A stretch of DNA of 36,915 nucleotides from Pelargonium nanum (GCA_036897485.1 JAYMTF010000416.1:1-36915), one strand, 5' to 3'. Counted from the stretch's first letter, positions 22,501-33,913 are shown. Numbers and translations are program-made. The notes: generated from the letters alone by a model not told the origin.

Positions 22501-22878
22501 AGCTCAGATCATATTTCCCAATAAATTCAAAAAAAATAAATCACCCATCAACTGAATTTGGTACAAATCGAAACCGCGGCTTAGAAAACAGATCCAATTC
22601 AGAGAAAAAGCAAGACACACATCACAATTTCCCATAAATAATAAAAATTTCGAATACCCATCTCAATTCCACCCAGAAATGCATAAATTACCAAATTCAA
22701 AACGCAAAATCTGCCCCAAAAAAACAACAAGACCTAATCGAACAAATTTTCACCCAAAAAAATGCAAATCGAAATAACATCTCTATAACCATATTTTCTC
22801 AGGAAAAAACTAAACACAAAAAAGGGTAAAAGAAGATGAACTTACAGCAGGAAAACGGGTGTCGAGCTTCTTCCTCAT
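19597..22878 (-). CDS. NC2-alpha/DRAP1 (Dr1-associated corepressor, histone fold; 6 exons, 320 aa)
   Basis: Alpha subunit of Negative Cofactor 2, which pairs with Dr1 (NC2-beta) on TBP-bound promoters and blocks TFIIA/TFIIB entry. Minus-strand exons: 22878-22846, 21439-21367, 21272-21179, 20839-20717, 20635-20578 and 20178-19597. The N-terminal ~90 residues form an H2A/NF-YC-like histone fold: KKLDTRFPAARIKKIMQADE, DVGKIALAVPVLVSKALELF, LCDRTYEITLQRGAKTMNS, KHCVQSYNVFDFLREIV. A Lys/Arg patch (AIPKRRKAA) looks like a nuclear signal. The last exon encodes a long disordered tail: an (RG)n run near its start, Ser/Glu-rich sequence, NFDLNAEVDE with an EAR-like DLN core, then Ala/Thr/Pro-rich repeats and a very acidic end (DEDDEDYDEEG). 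The first exon is only 33 bp and is followed by a 1.4-kb intron. Animal homologues are shorter; the RG and poly-Ala parts are typical plant or lineage elaborations. Confidence 0.93.
19792..19863 (-). repeat. In-frame 39-bp repeat in the NC2-alpha tail
   Basis: Two near-identical units start at 19792 and 19831, a period of 39 bp, encoding a repeated 13-residue Ala/Thr/Pro/Ser block (ASGTTTAAAAPA type). This lies in the disordered C-terminal region and keeps the frame. Confidence 0.8.
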
Positions 22879-23216
22879 GGTGTCAGATTCGGAGCATTAA
22901 ACTTAAAAATCAAATCGAAAATTAAAATAATATATCAAAAACCGCGCAAAATACAAATCGAAAATTAATCTCTTTTCTAAAACAAAATCATTGCCCTCTC
23001 AATCTCATCGCATATATCATATAAATCAACAGTCCGATCCAAAGCATTTACGAGTTTTGCTTCAACGGAATATCCGTCCGAACCAGTTTGACAAAGTTTT
23101 TTTAAAGCAAAATGTAAAACGTCAAATGAGTGACAGGCTGGTGACCGTGCGATTATCACAGACTCATTTTGTTGCTCTATTGCCATATCCATTGGCATAA
23201 AATGGTTTTGCTTGGA

Positions 23217-23222
23217 CACGTG
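23217..23222. promoter_or_regulatory. G-box upstream of NC2-alpha
   Basis: CACGTG at 339-344 bp upstream of the NC2-alpha start codon, in the context GACACGTGGGC. It could serve the minus-strand gene; function inferred only from motif and place. Confidence 0.4.
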
Positions 23223-23299
23223 GGCTGTTTTGGTTGGGCTGTGAGAACAGTTTAATAACAGACGGTTTTTTGGTAAATGGAAAAACGAAAACACTTTTT

Positions 23300-24750
23300 T
23301 TTTTCTTCATCGTGTATTTTTAAAAGCAAAAACTGCTCCAATGTTAAATGCTTTTATTTTCTTTATCTTTATTCATATGATGTGTTGGTTTCACAATTAA
23401 TGAATGCCAAAGAAATTGTTTTCTGGGTTACATTTGCAAATTTGTTTTTTTTTTTTTTTTCTTCTTTAAACATTTTCCCTCTCAATTTTAATTATGTTTG
23501 TAACAAAAAAAAAAAGTAAAGTTAAATGTTTCTATAAGTTGATCATTTGATAAATTTATTTTAATGACAAAGTTTCCTTTCATTGAATCCGCAATTTTCA
23601 ACGAGTTAAACATTTTTTTATTGGTAAATTTCGATTAAATTAGTAACACATTAGATCTATATATATAGCAAAAGTTTGATTATTAAATTTCTAAACGTTC
23701 AGTTTAAAATGGGGTATAAAGTATAAACTATTAAAGAACATAATATGCTTATAAAAATAATTAAAGAACATGATAATGCCATATTTTTTTGAATTTAGAA
23801 TGACGTAGGCTTTCTCGTCTATTGTGACAAACACGATGAGCTACATGTATTGGCCGATGGTCATTGGACTTGTTTTAATAACCATGTATTGATATACAAC
23901 TTGTTGGATATGAGAGAGCTAGAGTTGCAACGAGCTTTGAGTACAAGTACATGATATGCCGGTAGGGTATGAAATCGGGAGGGTGTGTCGGAACATTGTG
24001 AATTATGTTGGCATCCATATGGAATCATATCAATAGAATTTCAAGGGTAATTGAAAGTCTTAAATGCTCATTTGGATTTGAATGAATGTTCAAAATCCCA
24101 TAAAACTGAGGATAATACATCATAAGCTTAAAAGCACCAAGATTCAGTTAAACTTTAAGTATGAAAATTTTCTAAGCTTTCGTTTCTATTGTGAACTCCA
24201 ATGGTAGAGGGGAAATGTATGGTGTTAGCATGATATTCAAAGGTGAGACTTGAGCGTTATTATGAGTCCTAGTTTCGGGCCCCAAACTATAAGCAAGGGG
24301 CTATTTTGGGGGTGAAATGTTTGAGGACCGATAGTTAGAAGAACGAGGGAGGTGGCGGTGACAAGATGAAGGTGGAGAGGAACTGGGCAAAAACTAGTAG
24401 CGAGGTACAGAAGACCGAGAGGGAGGAAGAACATGCGGGGTCCCAATATTGACCCAAAGTGGAGAATAAGGAAGTTGTCAAGTGTAAATTATTCAAAAAA
24501 CACGACTAAGAAAGACATCGAGATGCAAGTATGGCATGAGAAATGAGTCTGCTTAGCTGAAAATGTTGTGTGTTTGGTATCCCATAGACAATGTAAGTTT
24601 TGATCGACTTAGTAAAGATAAAAAATCGATTTTTCTTAAGGGAGACCCATAGAAAGTGAGTTCAGTTTTCATTAGTCGATAGGACAATTTGCGCAAATTT
24701 ACGAGAAGGTTGAAGTTTTTTTGGCTATGTGTAAACGACTATAATGACAT
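23300..24750. other. Intergenic DNA between two divergent genes, no gene seen
   Basis: This separates NC2-alpha (minus) from KDPG aldolase (plus). It is AT-rich with long T and A runs (about 23447-23460 and 23503-23515). Part of 23800-24700 is less AT-rich and could be decayed transposon sequence, but I find no protein domain or terminal repeat in it. Confidence 0.5.
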
Positions 24751-24751
24751 T

Positions 24752-24832
24752 ATTTTTTATCCACAAAAGATCTTGAACCCGAATGCTCGAACTTGAACCT
24801 AAACTCTATTACCGCTTGGCCAAGCGGGCGGC
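24752..24832 (-). mobile_element. Possible tRNA-like SINE remnant
   Basis: On the minus strand, an A-box-like TGGCCAAGCGGT (complement of 24811-24822) is followed about 31 bp later by a B-box-like GGTTCAAGATC (complement of 24769-24779). A T-rich stretch on the plus strand beyond it could be an A-rich tail. No target-site duplication was found and a full tRNA cloverleaf is not evident, so this is a remnant at best. It ends about 125 bp upstream of the KDPG aldolase start codon. Confidence 0.4.
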
Positions 24833-24956
24833 AGTTAGTATTGGAATCGTGAACAAGGAAAAATGAAACAAAATGACAAACGGCAGGTCGTTTTACTCAG
24901 TTCTATCTCCTCGAAAATAGAAAAAGAAATATCCGATCAGCTCTCAGAGAGAGGAC

Positions 24957-27390
24957 ATGGCGGTCGCGAGCCTCATCTCCAGGCCATTGCCTTGTATCGG
25001 AGTAGGATTTCAAAATCCTCGCTGCTCTAGGGTTTCTTGTTGTTCTTCTTCTTCTTCACAGCTCACTCCATCTCCCATTGACATTACACTTGCAACCATT
25101 CACCACTCCGGCGTCATCGCTTGCCTTCGCGCCGACTCGTACTCTCTCGCTCTCCACACTCGCTATTTCTTGAAATTTTTGACACTGTACCTCAATTACT
25201 GTAAATTTTGTAGTGCAGAGACGGCCATGGAAGCTGCTCGTGCTGCGATCACTGCTGGAATCTCAGTTGTTAGTTCTGTCAACTTTGGAATTTGAATTCC
25301 GTAGTTGAAACCGCGTCACATACTGTCTTGTTATGGATTTTTGATTTTTTTTTTTATTTTTCTTCACTTTTTTGTTTGGTGTGTAGCTGGAGATTGTAGT
25401 GTCCACTCCAGGTGTGTTTGAGGTTGTTTGAATTTTTTGCTACACTTGACTTATTATTATTTTTTTCAATTCAATTTTGGCTGATGATGAGATTAGAGAT
25501 CATGTAATTGTTTTTTAAAATATGTTTTGTTGTGTGCAGGTTCTACAGCAGCTGGTGCAGGAGTATCCTACAATGACCTTAGGAGTAATAATCTTTCCAG
25601 CTTTTTACTTCTTCATGTCTTATTCGTGGTCTGAGAAGATTAGTAAATGCAGATATGGTTGTGTGTTTGTGCTAGTTTTGTGGATAATGATTACCTTTCT
25701 CATTGTTTTGCTTGTTTTGTGACTGATTTTAAACTTTTTGCATGCTATACAAATAGTTAAAGATTTTTTTCCCTTCCCAAATAGAATATTTGAGGCAAAT
25801 CTTATAAGAGGCCTTTGATAGATGCTCAAATTGGCTTTTGGATGTGTACATGTATGTACAGTTATGCTATGCTGATTATGGTATGAGCTGTTTGTAGTTA
25901 ATTAGAAGTCTGCCGGATAGTTATACATAATTGCTTTGCTAAATTTCTTCTAAAGCTGCTCTATGCCATGCAGGTTGGCACTGTTCTAAATGCCGAGGAT
26001 GCCAAAAAAGCAGTAAATGCTGGAGCCCAATTTCTCATGAGTCCTGCTATGGTGAAGGTATGCATTTAGGAATCTGCAATTTAGTGTTTCTTGTTTAACA
26101 TATTTCTTCCATTATATAACTGAAAGATAACATTCTTGAAGTTTTTTTTTAATTTTTTGTTTTCTTCTTTCAATTATGACTATGTTCTCCGATAAAGCCA
26201 AATTGAGCTATTATGATATGTTTCTACTTCTTCTGTTTGTGCTAAACATACTTGCTGGTCATCAGGGCATCATGGATGATCTCCAAGGGGGTGAAGTTTT
26301 ATACATACCTGGTGCGATGACCCCAACAGAAGTAAGAGTTTGCCTTTTCTATTTGAACAATTGCTTGAGGCTTGTCTGGATATCTACTTTCACCTGCTTA
26401 AATGACCAGTATCCAGTAAATCGGGAAATTTGATTTTTCAGCAGTCTGTCTGAGCACTTGAGCTTTTTCTATCCTTAGCCTTAGGTGAACATAAAACTCT
26501 TAATTTGTGATTCTACAGATATTGTCTGCATATCATGCTGGTGCAAAAATTGTGAAGGTCAGTGATGTCAAGTTGTCATGTTACCAAATTTTCATTGAGT
26601 GGAATGGCTATTGCAGACGCATCTTTTTTCAGGTTTAGAAATGCCTTACGGATATTATTTTTATTTTATATGTGGAATAGGTTTACCCTGTTTCTGCATT
26701 AGGTGGTATACGATACATCTCAGCTCTTAAGAAGCCTTTTTGTCACATCTCAATGGTTGCTTCACAAGGCATAACAATAGGTTGGTTATGTTAACTTTAC
26801 ATATTCATATTCATATTTGACTGTGCAGTTTCTATATGGGATAAATTTTCACTCTAGGTCACAAATTAAACAGAGGACATCTTGCCGAAGCTTGGATAGA
26901 ATGAAAAGTGAAATGTTTTGGCAGTGCTGTTGTGCACATTTCTGAACTTTATTGTGTTTGAAATGAGAGTTTCATTATACTATATTTACACCAACTAATG
27001 TTACTTAAACTTTCTTCCATGATTTGAATACATTTCTTTCCCATTGATACAGAATCGATAGGAGAATATATTGCCGGGGGAGCATCATCAGTTGTTTTGT
27101 CAGATGCTATATTTAATAAAGAAGCAATGGCTCAGAAAAATTTCAACATAGTAAATGAACTTGCACACCTTGCAGCTCAACGGGGCAATTTCGCAGTAGA
27201 ACGGTGAGTTTCTATGTTATATGTTTCTAGTTGTATGGCTTCCTCGTTTTAAAAAATTCAATCATATTTGCATTTTTAGCTATTACTATTATCGATGTTG
27301 TTATTGCATCCCAAATAATTGATGATTCTTCATTTGATTTTTGTCGTGATTTGCTTCCTATTCAGGAAAAAGAGTTATGTGCCAAATTAA
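24957..27390 (+). CDS. KDPG aldolase (2-dehydro-3-deoxyphosphogluconate aldolase), probably plastidial (10 exons, 260 aa)
   Basis: Class I aldolase that cleaves 2-keto-3-deoxy-6-phosphogluconate to pyruvate and glyceraldehyde 3-phosphate, the last step of the Entner-Doudoroff route. Predicted exons: 24957-25138, 25214-25268, 25387-25422, 25540-25584, 25974-26057, 26266-26331, 26519-26557, 26681-26780, 27053-27203 and 27366-27390. Residues 1 to about 40 are Ser/Cys/Arg-rich and poor in acids, as in a chloroplast transit peptide. The TIM-barrel core follows: SGVIACLRA (51-59), AGISVLEIVVSTPGV with Glu81 as expected general acid/base, GTVLNAEDA (108-116), LYIPGAMTPTE, and AGAKIVKVYPVSALGG, where Lys169 is the predicted Schiff-base lysine. 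The C-terminal phosphate-side loop includes GGASSVVLSDAIF. Several exons are very short (36, 45, 39 and 25 nt). The final exon only adds the tail RKKSYVPN; the exon 9 donor GTGAGT is strong, supporting it. Confidence 0.93.
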
Positions 27391-29455
27391 TAGCTTTAAC
27401 AGCGGTAAACAGTTTTGATCTGCATCACTATAAGCGACTACTTTCAAGCATCAGAAGAAGTTTCTGGAAATGCATGTGTTACTCAAAGGAACTAATACAT
27501 ACCAGAAAATCAAGGTACTCCTGCCCTTTATAGTTTATATTCAACTTATTGTCTCTTGCACAACTTATCATATAACTTTTGAAGTTGATGAATCATTAGA
27601 GTTTCATTTTAATGATCACTTCTTTTTTTCTCCCCTTCTAGTATTTGATGCATGTATGCATGTTGAACTTCATGGCTCATGCAAGTAGAGCCACAACATT
27701 GTTTGTTAATGCTTGCTTATGTTTTGCGAGTGAAGTTGTGTCCTGATCTGGTGACAGATCCGTGCATGCATGTGCTATGTTTCTTAAGGTGTTAGTTGTC
27801 ATCTGAATCACATCATGGTTGTGGACTACGTAGATTGCATTCATTTTGCTGAGCTGGAGATTTTGTATGTGAAAAGGGGTGCAAATAGCTCCATTTTTTC
27901 TTTCTATCAACCAAGCATCATTAAATACTAAATAATACATGTACATGATTATGGACTAAATCAGAGGATGACCTCGGTGAACTTGTTGCCAATGGTCACA
28001 AGATTGAGCTGAGTTTCAAATGACCATATTCGGGAACGCAAGTTCAAGCTCATCATCCTTTGATTAAAAACGTTGGCAAACTTGAGATCTCATAATATAT
28101 TCTGATCCAAAGTACTCTTGCACATTGCTTATAAAACTTGCCTTACAACCAAGGCTTGTATTTCACATTTGTATATTACGTTCGACTTGCCATGTTTGCC
28201 TTGCGCCACGCCAACAATTCTTGGTTGTTGGCTGATGTTCTGCATTTGTAGATCTTTTGCCATCACCATTTCATTAACATCATTTTTACTCTGTTCTTTT
28301 TCACCACAATTTTTTACTTAGATTGATTTAGAGAAGCCGAGTCTTGTGGAGCTAGAGTTCAGTTGACGAGCAAGAAGTAGACTATTTGGAGAACAGTGTG
28401 GCAATGTGTATAAATAATTAGTTAGTAGGGAACTATAGCAATACTCAAGTGTTAACATGATCTTGCATTGAATTGTACATGGATTTTCAGCAACTTCTCT
28501 ATCAGATCAGAGGTATTGAAATCATTTTTTTTTTGGTTTCTCTAAATGTTCTCATGTCACGGTGCAAACTTTCTCTAATAATATCTTGACCAAATTCTGC
28601 ATTAGAAAAGGCCTTGAAATGTCTGACCTACGAAGAAGTTGAGAGATCTTGGGAACGCGATTGTTTTTGAAACTCCCTTCAAAATCTACGTGGCAAGACT
28701 CGTCCATGTTTAGGGTCATACGAGGAACGAAAACTATGTTACTAAAATAAGAGGTGTGTATAGGTAAAGCTTAATTATGACCCTCCGTATGAACACCTAT
28801 TCAATTTGATGGGCTTAAGAATTATGTTAACAAATTAGAAAATGTGCGAAAGATTTATCTTTTAGTATATCTTCGCAAACATGTAAAAACCCATTCAACC
28901 TCTACAAAACGTTATTACTTACTTCCTCATAAGTAGCATCCACGAGCATTACCATTACGGACCTTCAATCAATGCGACCTAATAACTCCAATAATTTGCA
29001 CATTTGAACCCAACGTCTACTTGCGTTGAAGTCATAGGTGCTACCAATCATTTTTAAGTAAATAAACTTTTAACCGTTTCAAAAACAAAAACTAAATATT
29101 GTCTCCTCAAGCCGACGCTACAACTACGCCATAATTAGCCAACTTTAGTTATGTAACACATAATCATAACATCTCATTTTCCAAAAATACAGATATAACT
29201 TTTAATAAAAATAAATCAAATATGCCCAAAATACCCTCATGGTAGAGGGCAAAAAGGGAAGGAAAAAAAGTAGAGTGAGAAAAAGAAGTTATGAAAATAG
29301 AAGATCTCAACAGCCCCATAGAGATTAGGCGGTCACAGCGGACTCTAGAGAGAGAGAGAAAATGGAAGCTTATTTTAGGCCACACAACACAAAAAGCCCG
29401 GACTCCAAACCCCTATCAGTTAAATCCACCCTAATTTTAACTTTGGCGTCCGCGT
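27391..29455. other. Intergenic DNA, no gene seen
   Basis: About 2 kb between KDPG aldolase and the UBA-domain gene. The first few hundred bases are likely 3' UTR. Open frames here are short and without family character. No RNA gene or clear mobile element was recognised. Confidence 0.5.
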
Positions 29456-29457
29456 AA

Positions 29458-29467
29458 TGACACGTCA
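29458..29467. promoter_or_regulatory. ACGT (bZIP-type) element upstream of the UBA gene
   Basis: TGACACGTCA combines an ACGT core with flanking TGAC/GTCA half-sites, 30 bp upstream of the predicted TATA box at 29497. Confidence 0.4.
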
Positions 29468-29496
29468 CCATCTCCATTCATTATCTATCTCCTCCG

Positions 29497-29504
29497 TATT
29501 TATA
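29497..29504 (+). promoter_or_regulatory. TATA box of the UBA-domain gene
   Basis: TATTTATA, about 165 bp upstream of the predicted 5' UTR splice donor. Transcription would start near 29530. Confidence 0.5.
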
Positions 29505-29667
29505 CTCCACCACTACGCATCGGTATATTCATTTTCGCAAAAATCGTAGAAAAAACTCAACGCCCCAAACTAAATTACAAAACAGAACGTTCAAGAACCC
29601 TACGACGACCAAAGACGATCCGCCACCGCCACCGCCTCTCCTCCTCTTCCTCCGCCGTCGTCTTCAG

Positions 29668-31394
29668 GTTCGTGCCCTGCGCCACCCCTCCTCTCCGATC
29701 TGTTGTTTGTGTTTCTGGACTTGTTTGGATCTCGAGTTTCGTCTGGATTTATGCGATTGTGATTTGTTTTTAGATTTTTATGATTTGATTTGATTTGTGA
29801 TCGGGTTTGGGGATTTTTGTGATCTAGGGGTGTTGGAATTTGATCGCTGTTTTGATTTCGTTGATGAGTCTTGAAATCTGGAGTTGAGGGTGTGGGTGTT
29901 TGGGGTTTGGTTGGGTCTTTGTGGGTGTGTGATCTCTGGCCTTGGAGAGGTGAAATTGGGATTGAATTGTGTTTCGCATGGTTGGATGATATAATGTGGT
30001 GTGATTTTGTGTGGATTTTGTTGTTGTCTTGTTTGAAAGGGTAATTTGCTTTGCAATTTAGATGCTGTGAATGGGGTTTGAATTCAGATGGTCTTTGATG
30101 GGGATTTGTGTATGTTTAATTTGATTTTGTCATTTCCAGTGCCCGATGGCTCGTGAATTGATTGGGAATTGCTGATTTGTTAGAAACCATGTACTTCCAT
30201 TAGGTTTTTGTGATTTCTTTAGGTGTTTACATCTTGTGTTATTAATGGTGAATTATTTGTGGAGTATCATCGATCGGCAGCATGGTTTACATTTAATATC
30301 GTGGAACATCAAATTATATAACTATGAAAATTGAGTAATGCAATTCGTCCCACATGTCTTGCAGAATTTCTTTGTATAAAACGATGTGTCTATAATTGGG
30401 GCATGTCAATCATAATAAGTGTTAATTTGGATGAATTATAACTTGCCAATTGTATGATAGAGAGGTTAATGTTGTCGTATATGGCATGTTGTCATTTATC
30501 TGTAACTATTTTGACCGAAATTGATGACAAGTGAATTACCCTGTCATATTATACAAGAAATTCTGTAAAACTTTTGGGGCATTAAGCGATTTCTGTGAGA
30601 ATTAGGTGGTATTTTTACTTTGAAATAACAACTTTTGAAACGGGTAAAAAGAGAAAAATTCTCTTTCTCAAGGTTTTTCCGTGTCTATTTAGAATTTTGA
30701 AGCTGGACTTTGGGGGTAGGAGGGGAAATGCTGGGGTTTGGGGTGGATAGTGTTATCATATGGTATTGTCCCATTAATTGATGTTATTTATCATTTATTC
30801 CTTCCAAAATTGGGAGGTTTTGGGTGGAAGGGATCTGAGTTTGATGAAATGTTTAGAATCCTAATATTTCCCTGCTGCTCAATGGAAATTGAGGAGAATT
30901 TAAGTGTTTTTCTATCTTTTCCACACAGCTTAATATATCAAACATAGAATCCCGACCTTTTCTTTTGAATCAAATGAATGTGTGCTTATTAATTGTTTTG
31001 TTTCCTCTATTTTCTGCGTTCACGCCATTTTTTTTTTAATTTTCTATGTTTTGAATCAAAGAATATATCCCCTTGCTTCTTGATTTGTACAAAATAGATA
31101 GTTGTTTGTTGCTTTTAGTTTTTCTTTTCCCCTGAGTGATAACTATTTGTATTCACATGTTAATCCTTTTTGTCACTGCTGGTGGAAATACTGTTGGGGC
31201 CGTTGTGGGCAACATTTTTAGTTTGAACAAAAACTCTCAATAAGGATAGGGTTGATAATAGCAAGTCCTTATCACTTAGAAACCCTATTTTTCTGTGTTG
31301 TGTGATAGTATTATTATATTGTTTTGCTGTGTATGGCTTGACTCTTCACTTTTTTTAAGAAGCTAGAACTGAATCTTTAATCTATTTCTCACAG
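29668..31394 (+). other. Predicted leader (5' UTR) intron of the UBA-domain gene
   Basis: A CT-rich leader ends at CTTCAG (29667) with a GT donor at 29668. The acceptor CTCACAG ends at 31394, 29 nt before the ATG. The T-rich, TTGAT-rich start of the intron is typical of first introns that raise expression in plants. Borders are predicted from consensus only. Confidence 0.6.
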
Positions 31395-31423
31395 GAACTC
31401 ATTTCTAGTTGGAATCTAGCGAG

Positions 31424-33340
31424 ATGGCTTCATCAAAGTCCAAGTCAAAGTCCAGGGACAGATCCTCTGCAAAGGCTGCCAAGGAACAACAGAAAGCTTC
31501 TTCCAAGCCTTCTGGTTCTAGTAACACCGGGAATAGCGTTCCAGCCAATGCTTACAATCCAATATCTGGGACATTTCATGCCCTTGAAACACCATCAGTT
31601 GCTTCTTCCCTGCCCTCCCATGAAAACAGCCGTTTCAGAAATATAGATGACACTGATGATCATTCTACTAGCCCTCACGGGACTATGTCAGAGTATGATT
31701 CAGTTTCTAATAATGGTAGCTGCTCTGGTGAGTCAGAAGACCCAAAGGACAAGACTGCTAATTGTACTCCTCGGCAGGACATAATACCTGGTTCTGACAA
31801 TGATAGGCGGGAGAAGATCCGCCTGAAGAATGAGAGGAAACATCAGCGTCAGAGGGAAAGGCGGGCACAAGAATTGCATGAGCGTTGCAGTGGATACTTG
31901 ATGTCAAGAAAACTGGAATTGCTTTCTCAGCAGCTTGTTGCAATGGGATTTTCATCTGAGCGGGCTACTTTGGCCCTTATTTTGAATGAGGGCAGGGTAG
32001 AGGAGTCGGTATCCTGGCTTGTCTCAAATGAAGAAGAATCTCATAACAAGGATACTAATCTTGGAAATGGCGGTAACTTGAAAATTGATATTAGCCAAGA
32101 GCTTGCTCGGATTTCGGCTATTGAGGCTAGGTATAAATGCTCGAAGCAGGAGGTTGAAAGAGCTGTGGTTGCCTGTGAAGGTGATCTTGAGAAGGCAGAA
32201 GAGACGTTAAAGGTGCAGAAGCAGGAAGCAGCTGCTACTCAATTACAGCCAGAACTTACTGACACTAAGAACTCGAGACCCCAAGATAAGCCTATGGGAC
32301 CAGTTACAATACAGCAGAGAAGGAGTGACCGAGACTTTAACTACACCAAGGCAGCAGCAGCGGCTACAGTGCCATCATATACTGAACCAGGGAATAGAAA
32401 TCCTCAGTCTTTAAAGATTAATCAATCTAGGCCCGTGCCAGATAAGAGATTTGTGACAACAGGATCAGGAGGCCCTTCTGTCTCATTAACTATGACACCT
32501 ACTATGCAAGGTACACCTTCATCAGCAAAACTGGAGTCCCGACACAGTGTTGTTGGAAATGAAGGGAAAAATATACAGCTAGGAGCAATGAGGGAACCAG
32601 TAATAATGATGCAGCGACCCCAGTCCATAAATGCCAAGCATAACCCGGTCTCTAGTGCCTCACCCCCAGGAGCTGGATGGTATCCGAATAATCTTCCAGG
32701 TGTTGAAGGTGCAAGATCAAATGGTAAGGTCCTCCTCAGTCAGAACACAGGGAGCCTTGCTGGCCTGGAGAATCAGAGTTCTGGACAGTTTTACCGGCAA
32801 TCTCCATACAAAGAGATCCCATTGATGTACAACCCGGTGGATTCCCAATCAGCTGGTGGATATGGCGGAGGTTCATGGAGTGCAATGGGTTCGTCTCCTC
32901 CTTCCCTACTTCCTGTATCTTCTGAGCCAAGGAGTTCATGGAACACATTGGGCGCTTCTTCACCTTCGCTGACGGTTCCATCTTCTCTGGGGCTATTCTC
33001 TGGCTGGAGCTCAGCTGGGACTTTTGGATCTTCAACGCAGGTGGACTGGAATACTGGACCCTCGATGCCAGAGTTCGACTACACCAGCATAGATTGGACC
33101 TTGGACTCAAACGGAACATCAAATAAATCAAGTGGGCTGTGGCTTGGGGTTTCGTCAATGTTGAGGAATGGCTCGGGCATGAGGATGGGAGGTGGGAATG
33201 GTGTTTGCATAGCAGGGTTGCAGGATGGGTTGGCTGGGGAAACATCAACTGGTGGTGGTTCGCGCGAGTGGACCTCGCCTTTCGCAGGAAAGGACATCTT
33301 TAGCCTGCCCAGGCAGTTTGTTACTTCTCCATCTCCTTAG
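31424..33340 (+). CDS. UBA-domain protein (ubiquitin-associated/EF-Ts-like), single coding exon, 638 aa
   Basis: The ATG at 31424 is the first in frame after the predicted leader-intron acceptor; five earlier codons are open but contain no ATG. The N-terminus is Ser/Lys-rich (MASSKSKSKSRDRSSAKAAK) and disordered. A highly basic stretch at about 126-150 (RREKIRLKNERKHQRQRERR) may bind RNA or act as a nuclear signal. A canonical UBA fold is at about 162-201 (LLSQQLVAMGFSSERATLAL then GRVEESVSWLV, with the MGF loop). A second UBA-like helical unit is at about 224-263 (ISAIEARYKCSKQEVERAVV then GDLEKAEETL). The remaining ~370 residues are low-complexity Ser, Gly, Pro and Asn with several W-containing patches (GSWSAMGSSP, DYTSIDWTLD). 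This matches the plant group annotated as ubiquitin-associated/translation elongation factor EF1B proteins; function is largely unknown, probably a ubiquitin-binding adaptor. Confidence 0.9.
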   Translation: MASSKSKSKSRDRSSAKAAKEQQKASSKPSGSSNTGNSVPANAYNPISGTFHALETPSVASSLPSHENSRFRNIDDTDDHSTSPHGTMSEYDSVSNNGSCSGESEDPKDKTANCTPRQDIIPGSDNDRREKIRLKNERKHQRQRERRAQELHERCSGYLMSRKLELLSQQLVAMGFSSERATLALILNEGRVEESVSWLVSNEEESHNKDTNLGNGGNLKIDISQELARISAIEARYKCSKQEVERAVVACEGDLEKAEETLKVQKQEAAATQLQPELTDTKNSRPQDKPMGPVTIQQRRSDRDFNYTKAAAAATVPSYTEPGNRNPQSLKINQSRPVPDKRFVTTGSGGPSVSLTMTPTMQGTPSSAKLESRHSVVGNEGKNIQLGAMREPVIMMQRPQSINAKHNPVSSASPPGAGWYPNNLPGVEGARSNGKVLLSQNTGSLAGLENQSSGQFYRQSPYKEIPLMYNPVDSQSAGGYGGGSWSAMGSSPPSLLPVSSEPRSSWNTLGASSPSLTVPSSLGLFSGWSSAGTFGSSTQVDWNTGPSMPEFDYTSIDWTLDSNGTSNKSSGLWLGVSSMLRNGSGMRMGGGNGVCIAGLQDGLAGETSTGGGSREWTSPFAGKDIFSLPRQFVTSPSP

Positions 33341-33767
33341 AGGAAGAGAAATAGAAAGATGTGTGAGTGAGTGAGTGGTTTAGTTACTGTTGGATGGCTG
33401 TGTTGATGTTTGTTTCTGGTTTTACTAATCTAAAGTTCATCTAATAGTTTCTGCCTTACCATTTGGTTTTATTTCTTTACTTTTGCTATGTTATTGCATC
33501 ACTTTTTCAGTATCTCAGATCCTATGGTCACTTGCTTGCAAACACACACCTAATGTTAACAATAAAAACCTTCTGTAAATAGATTTACTATTCAATGAAA
33601 TTGTTCTCAAGTATAACGGCTAAATTCATACTAAAAATTTTAGGTTATGAATCCGTCATGGTGAATACAAGTAAGGTCGTGTGAAAGGAGACTCGAATCC
33701 GAAATAAAGCGGTGAAAATTATTTTTTTAAATAAAATAAAGAAAATAAAACTGTGAATCAACTTAGA

Positions 33768-33842
33768 AAGGGTTGTTTCAGTTTAACGTGAAGTCTCAAA
33801 TTCGAGTACTAGAGAGTGCATCATTCGAGTACTAGAGAGTGT
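33768..33842 (+). repeat. 23-bp tandem duplication beside a weak tRNA-like motif
   Basis: ATTCGAGTACTAGAGAGTG occurs at 33800-33818 and again at 33823-33841, a period of 23 bp. The preceding bases (from about 33768) loosely resemble a pol III A-box followed by a B-box-like ATTCGAGTAC, so this could be the edge of an old SINE. It lies in the promoter of the mTERF gene. Confidence 0.5.
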
Positions 33843-33863
33843 ATTGATTTCTTGCTCTGATTG

Positions 33864-33913
33864 TGGGCCCGCTTCGAAAACCTCGTGAAAAAGAAAAACC
33901 CTGTGAAACCCTA
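33864..33913. promoter_or_regulatory. Site II plus telo-box in the mTERF promoter
   Basis: TGGGCCC at 33864-33870 and AAACCCTA at 33906-33913 lie 63-112 bp upstream of the mTERF ATG. The pairing of Site II and telo-box is characteristic of nuclear genes for organelle and translation proteins in plants, which fits an mTERF gene. Confidence 0.6.

Noticed and set aside
24237-24446. Minus-strand open frame with Leu/Pro-rich translation
   Set aside because: It has no recognisable domain, splice context or conservation clue, and lies in probably decayed intergenic DNA.
31409-31423. Upstream extension of the UBA protein by five codons
   Set aside because: The extension would begin with TTG; the first ATG is at 31424, so the shorter start is used.
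32736-33248. 170-codon minus-strand open frame opposite the UBA gene
   Set aside because: It is a shadow of the low-complexity coding strand; its composition follows from the Ser/Gly/Pro codons of the real gene.
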